A DNA stretch of 23,467 bases from assembly GCA_000431515.1 (NCBI GenBank), contig HF991369.1:145212-168678 (forward strand), given 5' to 3'. The position numbers and the translations under genes are program-made. A model generated the notes under the pieces. That model was not told the DNA's origin and did not search any database. It saw only the letters and a program-made list of their open reading frames with translations. This stretch comes from Clostridium sp. CAG:632 (GTDB lineage: Bacteria > Bacillota > Clostridia > Lachnospirales > Lachnospiraceae). This document shows positions 21,415 to 23,467 of this stretch, in pieces (within the stretch, counting starts at the first letter, position 1; every line of letters starts with the position of its first letter).

Positions 21415-23467
21415 TTACTCCTCCATATTTTGAACTAATATAAAATCGATTGTTTTTGAAATTCTGTCTGCAGCCTTTACCATAACCCATACCTTTTCCC
21501 CTAAGGTATATTCTTTACCGGTATCTTTTCCAATCATAGCATATTTTTCTTCATCATAGTAATAATAATCATCTACCATATTCGTCACGTGAACCAGACC
21601 TTCCACTGTATTCGGCAGTTCCACATACATTCCCCATGCATTCACACCGGAAATCACACCCTCGTAGCATTCTCCGATTCTATGGGACATATACTGAACC
21701 TTTTTCATCTTTTCGACTTCACGTTCTACTTCATCTGCACGCCGTTCCAGTTTAGAACAGCTTTCAGAAACCTCAGGTAATATCTTCTCATAATGTGTGA
21801 TCCGTTTATCTGAAAGTTTTCCATGCAGATTTTCCTTTATGATCCGATGAATCTGCAAATCCGGATAGCGTCTGATCGGAGATGTAAAATGGCAATAATA
21901 ATGCGTTGCCAGTCCAAAATGTCCATAACAGATTGTAGAATATTTTGCCTGCTTCATAGACCGTAATGTCAATCGACTGATCATTGCCTCTTCCGGTGAA
22001 TCTGATATCCGTTCTAACAGCTTTTGAAATTCCTTTGGATGGATATTCTCGGGATTTGCTTTTAAACAGTAGCCGAAATTTGAAACCAGAATCCCCAGCT
22101 TACGGATTCTATCCGGGTCCGGACTTTCATGTGTCCGGTACACGAAAGGCAGTTCCTGCCAGAAATAATCTTCTGCCACTGTTTCATTTGCCAGCAGCAT
22201 AAAATCTTCTATAATCTTATTTGCAGTTAATCTTTCATATGGTCGAATATCAACCGGGAATCCTTTCTCATCCAGTATGATCTGTGTCTCAGGAAAATCA
22301 AAATCAATAGATCCACGCTTATCCCGCTTTTTTCGCAAAATGTCCGCCAGTTCCTTCATTTGATAAAACATCGGAAGAAATTCTGCATATTCCTGTTTTA
22401 CCGCTTCATCATTCTGTTCCAGAATCTTATTTACATTTGCATAGGACATCCTTCGATCCACCCGGATTACCGTCTCCGTTATCTCATGGTGAACCACATT
22501 TCCCTTCTCATTTATCTGCATAATACAACTTAATGCCAGGCGATCCGTTCCCTGATTCAGGGAACAAATTCCGTTTGACAGCCGATGCGGAAGCATCGGA
22601 ATCACCCGGTCAACCAGATATACACTTGTACCACGGGTTAAAGCTTCCTCGTCAAGCGGTGAATGTTCTGTCACATATTCCGAAACATCTGCAATATGAA
22701 CGCCTAGCTCATAGCCATCTTCTGTTTTCCGCAATGTAATCGCATCATCCAGATCCTTGGCATCATCACCATCGATCGTAACCGTCATCCAGTCCCGGAG
22801 ATCCTTACGTCCGGCATAATCTTTTGCATCCGGCTCCTCCGGAGTCCGCTCAGCCTGCCGCATAACCATATCCGGAAATTCCACCGGAAGATCATAGGCT
22901 TTTACAATTGATATCACATCCGTTCCCGGATCATTGATATGTCCCAATATCTCTGTGATACGCCCTTCCGGCTTTTGATTCTTATTTCCATAATCCGTAA
23001 TCTGTACGACCACTTTATGTCCTCGGACCGCACCTTTGGTCAGTGCCTTAGGTATAAAAATATCCTGATTAAACTTCTGGTTGTCCGGAATCACGAATCC
23101 ATATCCTTTGCCCGGATCAAAGGTTCCAACCAGTTCTTTGATGCCATGTGAAAGGATTCGAATGATTTCTCCCTCCCGTCTTCTCCCTGCACTGCTTTCG
23201 GCATTCGTCACCCGCATAAGAACCGTATCCATATGCAGTGCACCATTGCAGGCTTTTTCCGGAATGAAATAATCCTCATCATCGCCTTCTACCGTCACAA
23301 ATCCAAATCCGCGATTATTTCCCGTAAAGGTACCGCATAAAATCCCGGCATCCAGCCTCTGATATTTTCCTCTCGGAGTCTTAACAATCCTTCCTTCTTC
23401 TGTCAATTCATTCAGAATCTGTGATAAAACCGGCTTCTCATCCTCTGTTAATTGAAACAGAAATGCC
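21415..23467 (-). CDS. rnr: Ribonuclease R (5' end outside window)
   Basis: Processive 3'-5' exoribonuclease that unwinds structured RNA and degrades tmRNA-released messages. A TTG at 23406 is not the true start: the frame stays open to the window edge and reads AFLFQLTEDEKPVLSQILNE before it, which is the end of the N-terminal helix-turn-helix region (EEGRIVKTPRGKY follows). About 683 codons are visible. Two cold-shock-type domains (GNNRGFGFVTVEGDDEDYFI; GKGYGFVIPDNQ) precede the catalytic RNB domain, which has TIDGDDAKDLDDAI and HFTSPIRRYPDL. An S1 domain (YEGVISGVNAWGMYVELPNTVEG) ends the protein with almost no basic tail. One base separates it from smpB. Confidence 0.97.
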   Translation of the reverse strand, partial: AFLFQLTEDEKPVLSQILNELTEEGRIVKTPRGKYQRLDAGILCGTFTGNNRGFGFVTVEGDDEDYFIPEKACNGALHMDTVLMRVTNAESSAGRRREGEIIRILSHGIKELVGTFDPGKGYGFVIPDNQKFNQDIFIPKALTKGAVRGHKVVVQITDYGNKNQKPEGRITEILGHINDPGTDVISIVKAYDLPVEFPDMVMRQAERTPEEPDAKDYAGRKDLRDWMTVTIDGDDAKDLDDAITLRKTEDGYELGVHIADVSEYVTEHSPLDEEALTRGTSVYLVDRVIPMLPHRLSNGICSLNQGTDRLALSCIMQINEKGNVVHHEITETVIRVDRRMSYANVNKILEQNDEAVKQEYAEFLPMFYQMKELADILRKKRDKRGSIDFDFPETQIILDEKGFPVDIRPYERLTANKIIEDFMLLANETVAEDYFWQELPFVYRTHESPDPDRIRKLGILVSNFGYCLKANPENIHPKEFQKLLERISDSPEEAMISRLTLRSMKQAKYSTICYGHFGLATHYYCHFTSPIRRYPDLQIHRIIKENLHGKLSDKRITHYEKILPEVSESCSKLERRADEVEREVEKMKKVQYMSHRIGECYEGVISGVNAWGMYVELPNTVEGLVHVTNMVDDYYYYDEEKYAMIGKDTGKEYTLGEKVWVMVKAADRISKTIDFILVQNMEE

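Noticed and set aside
23404..23406. TTG as the start of RNase R
   Set aside because: The frame continues upstream to the window edge with sequence that matches the end of the family's N-terminal helix-turn-helix region.
1..23467. CRISPR array, insertion sequence, prophage or toxin-antitoxin pair
   Set aside because: No spaced direct repeats, transposase, integrase, phage genes or toxin-like pairs were seen; the window is contiguous core-genome-like coding DNA.

Overview
The window looks like a stretch of core chromosome from a low-to-mid-GC Firmicute, most likely a Clostridia of the Lachnospiraceae type. The evidence is a Gram-positive PolC replicase, the uppS-cdsA-dxr-rseP-ispG-polC order, AGGAGG-type ribosome binding sites, CheV, a bactofilin and an RNase R/SmpB/tmRNA cluster. 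This placement is inference from gene content; no ribosomal RNA or species marker is present. Almost everything is on the minus strand, so the window reads right to left. The only plus-strand gene is a 66-codon ORF at 14597-14797.

Region 1 (23467 to 19463) is a trans-translation and RNA-quality-control block: RNase R (5' end outside the window), SmpB one base later, a small single-pass membrane protein, then the tmRNA gene ssrA behind its own strong sigma-A-like promoter. Two adjacent nested palindromes follow ssrA. Then comes a small lipoprotein that ends in a clear intrinsic terminator.

Region 2 (19399 to 14811) is an envelope-sensing and signalling block: an unrecognised single-pass membrane protein, an OmpR-type response regulator, its histidine kinase, a lipoprotein with a Thr/Glu-rich stalk, and CheV. 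It ends in a hairpin that can serve as a bidirectional terminator. The response-regulator promoter carries a perfect 8-bp dyad.

Region 3 (14797 to 10975) begins at a divergent promoter pair. The rightward gene is the 66-residue ORF. The leftward transcript encodes a 549-residue acidic membrane-tethered protein of unknown function, followed by hisH, hisF and a GNAT acetyltransferase.

Region 4 (10974 to 1) has a predicted extended -10 promoter, a 62-residue membrane protein and a bactofilin. It then runs through UMP kinase (pyrH), ribosome recycling factor (frr), undecaprenyl diphosphate synthase (uppS), CDP-diglyceride synthase (cdsA), DXP reductoisomerase (dxr), the RseP site-2 protease, IspG and the first 1105 codons of PolC. 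dxr and ispG make isoprenoid precursors, uppS makes the wall-lipid carrier from them, and cdsA feeds phospholipid synthesis, so this is an envelope-precursor operon joined to translation and replication genes.

Most of the window is ordinary housekeeping DNA with no mobile element, CRISPR array or defence system visible. The least explained parts are the 549-residue scaffold-like protein coupled to hisH, the kinase-lipoprotein-CheV group, the bactofilin pair, the membrane protein inside the SmpB/tmRNA locus, and the palindromes after ssrA.
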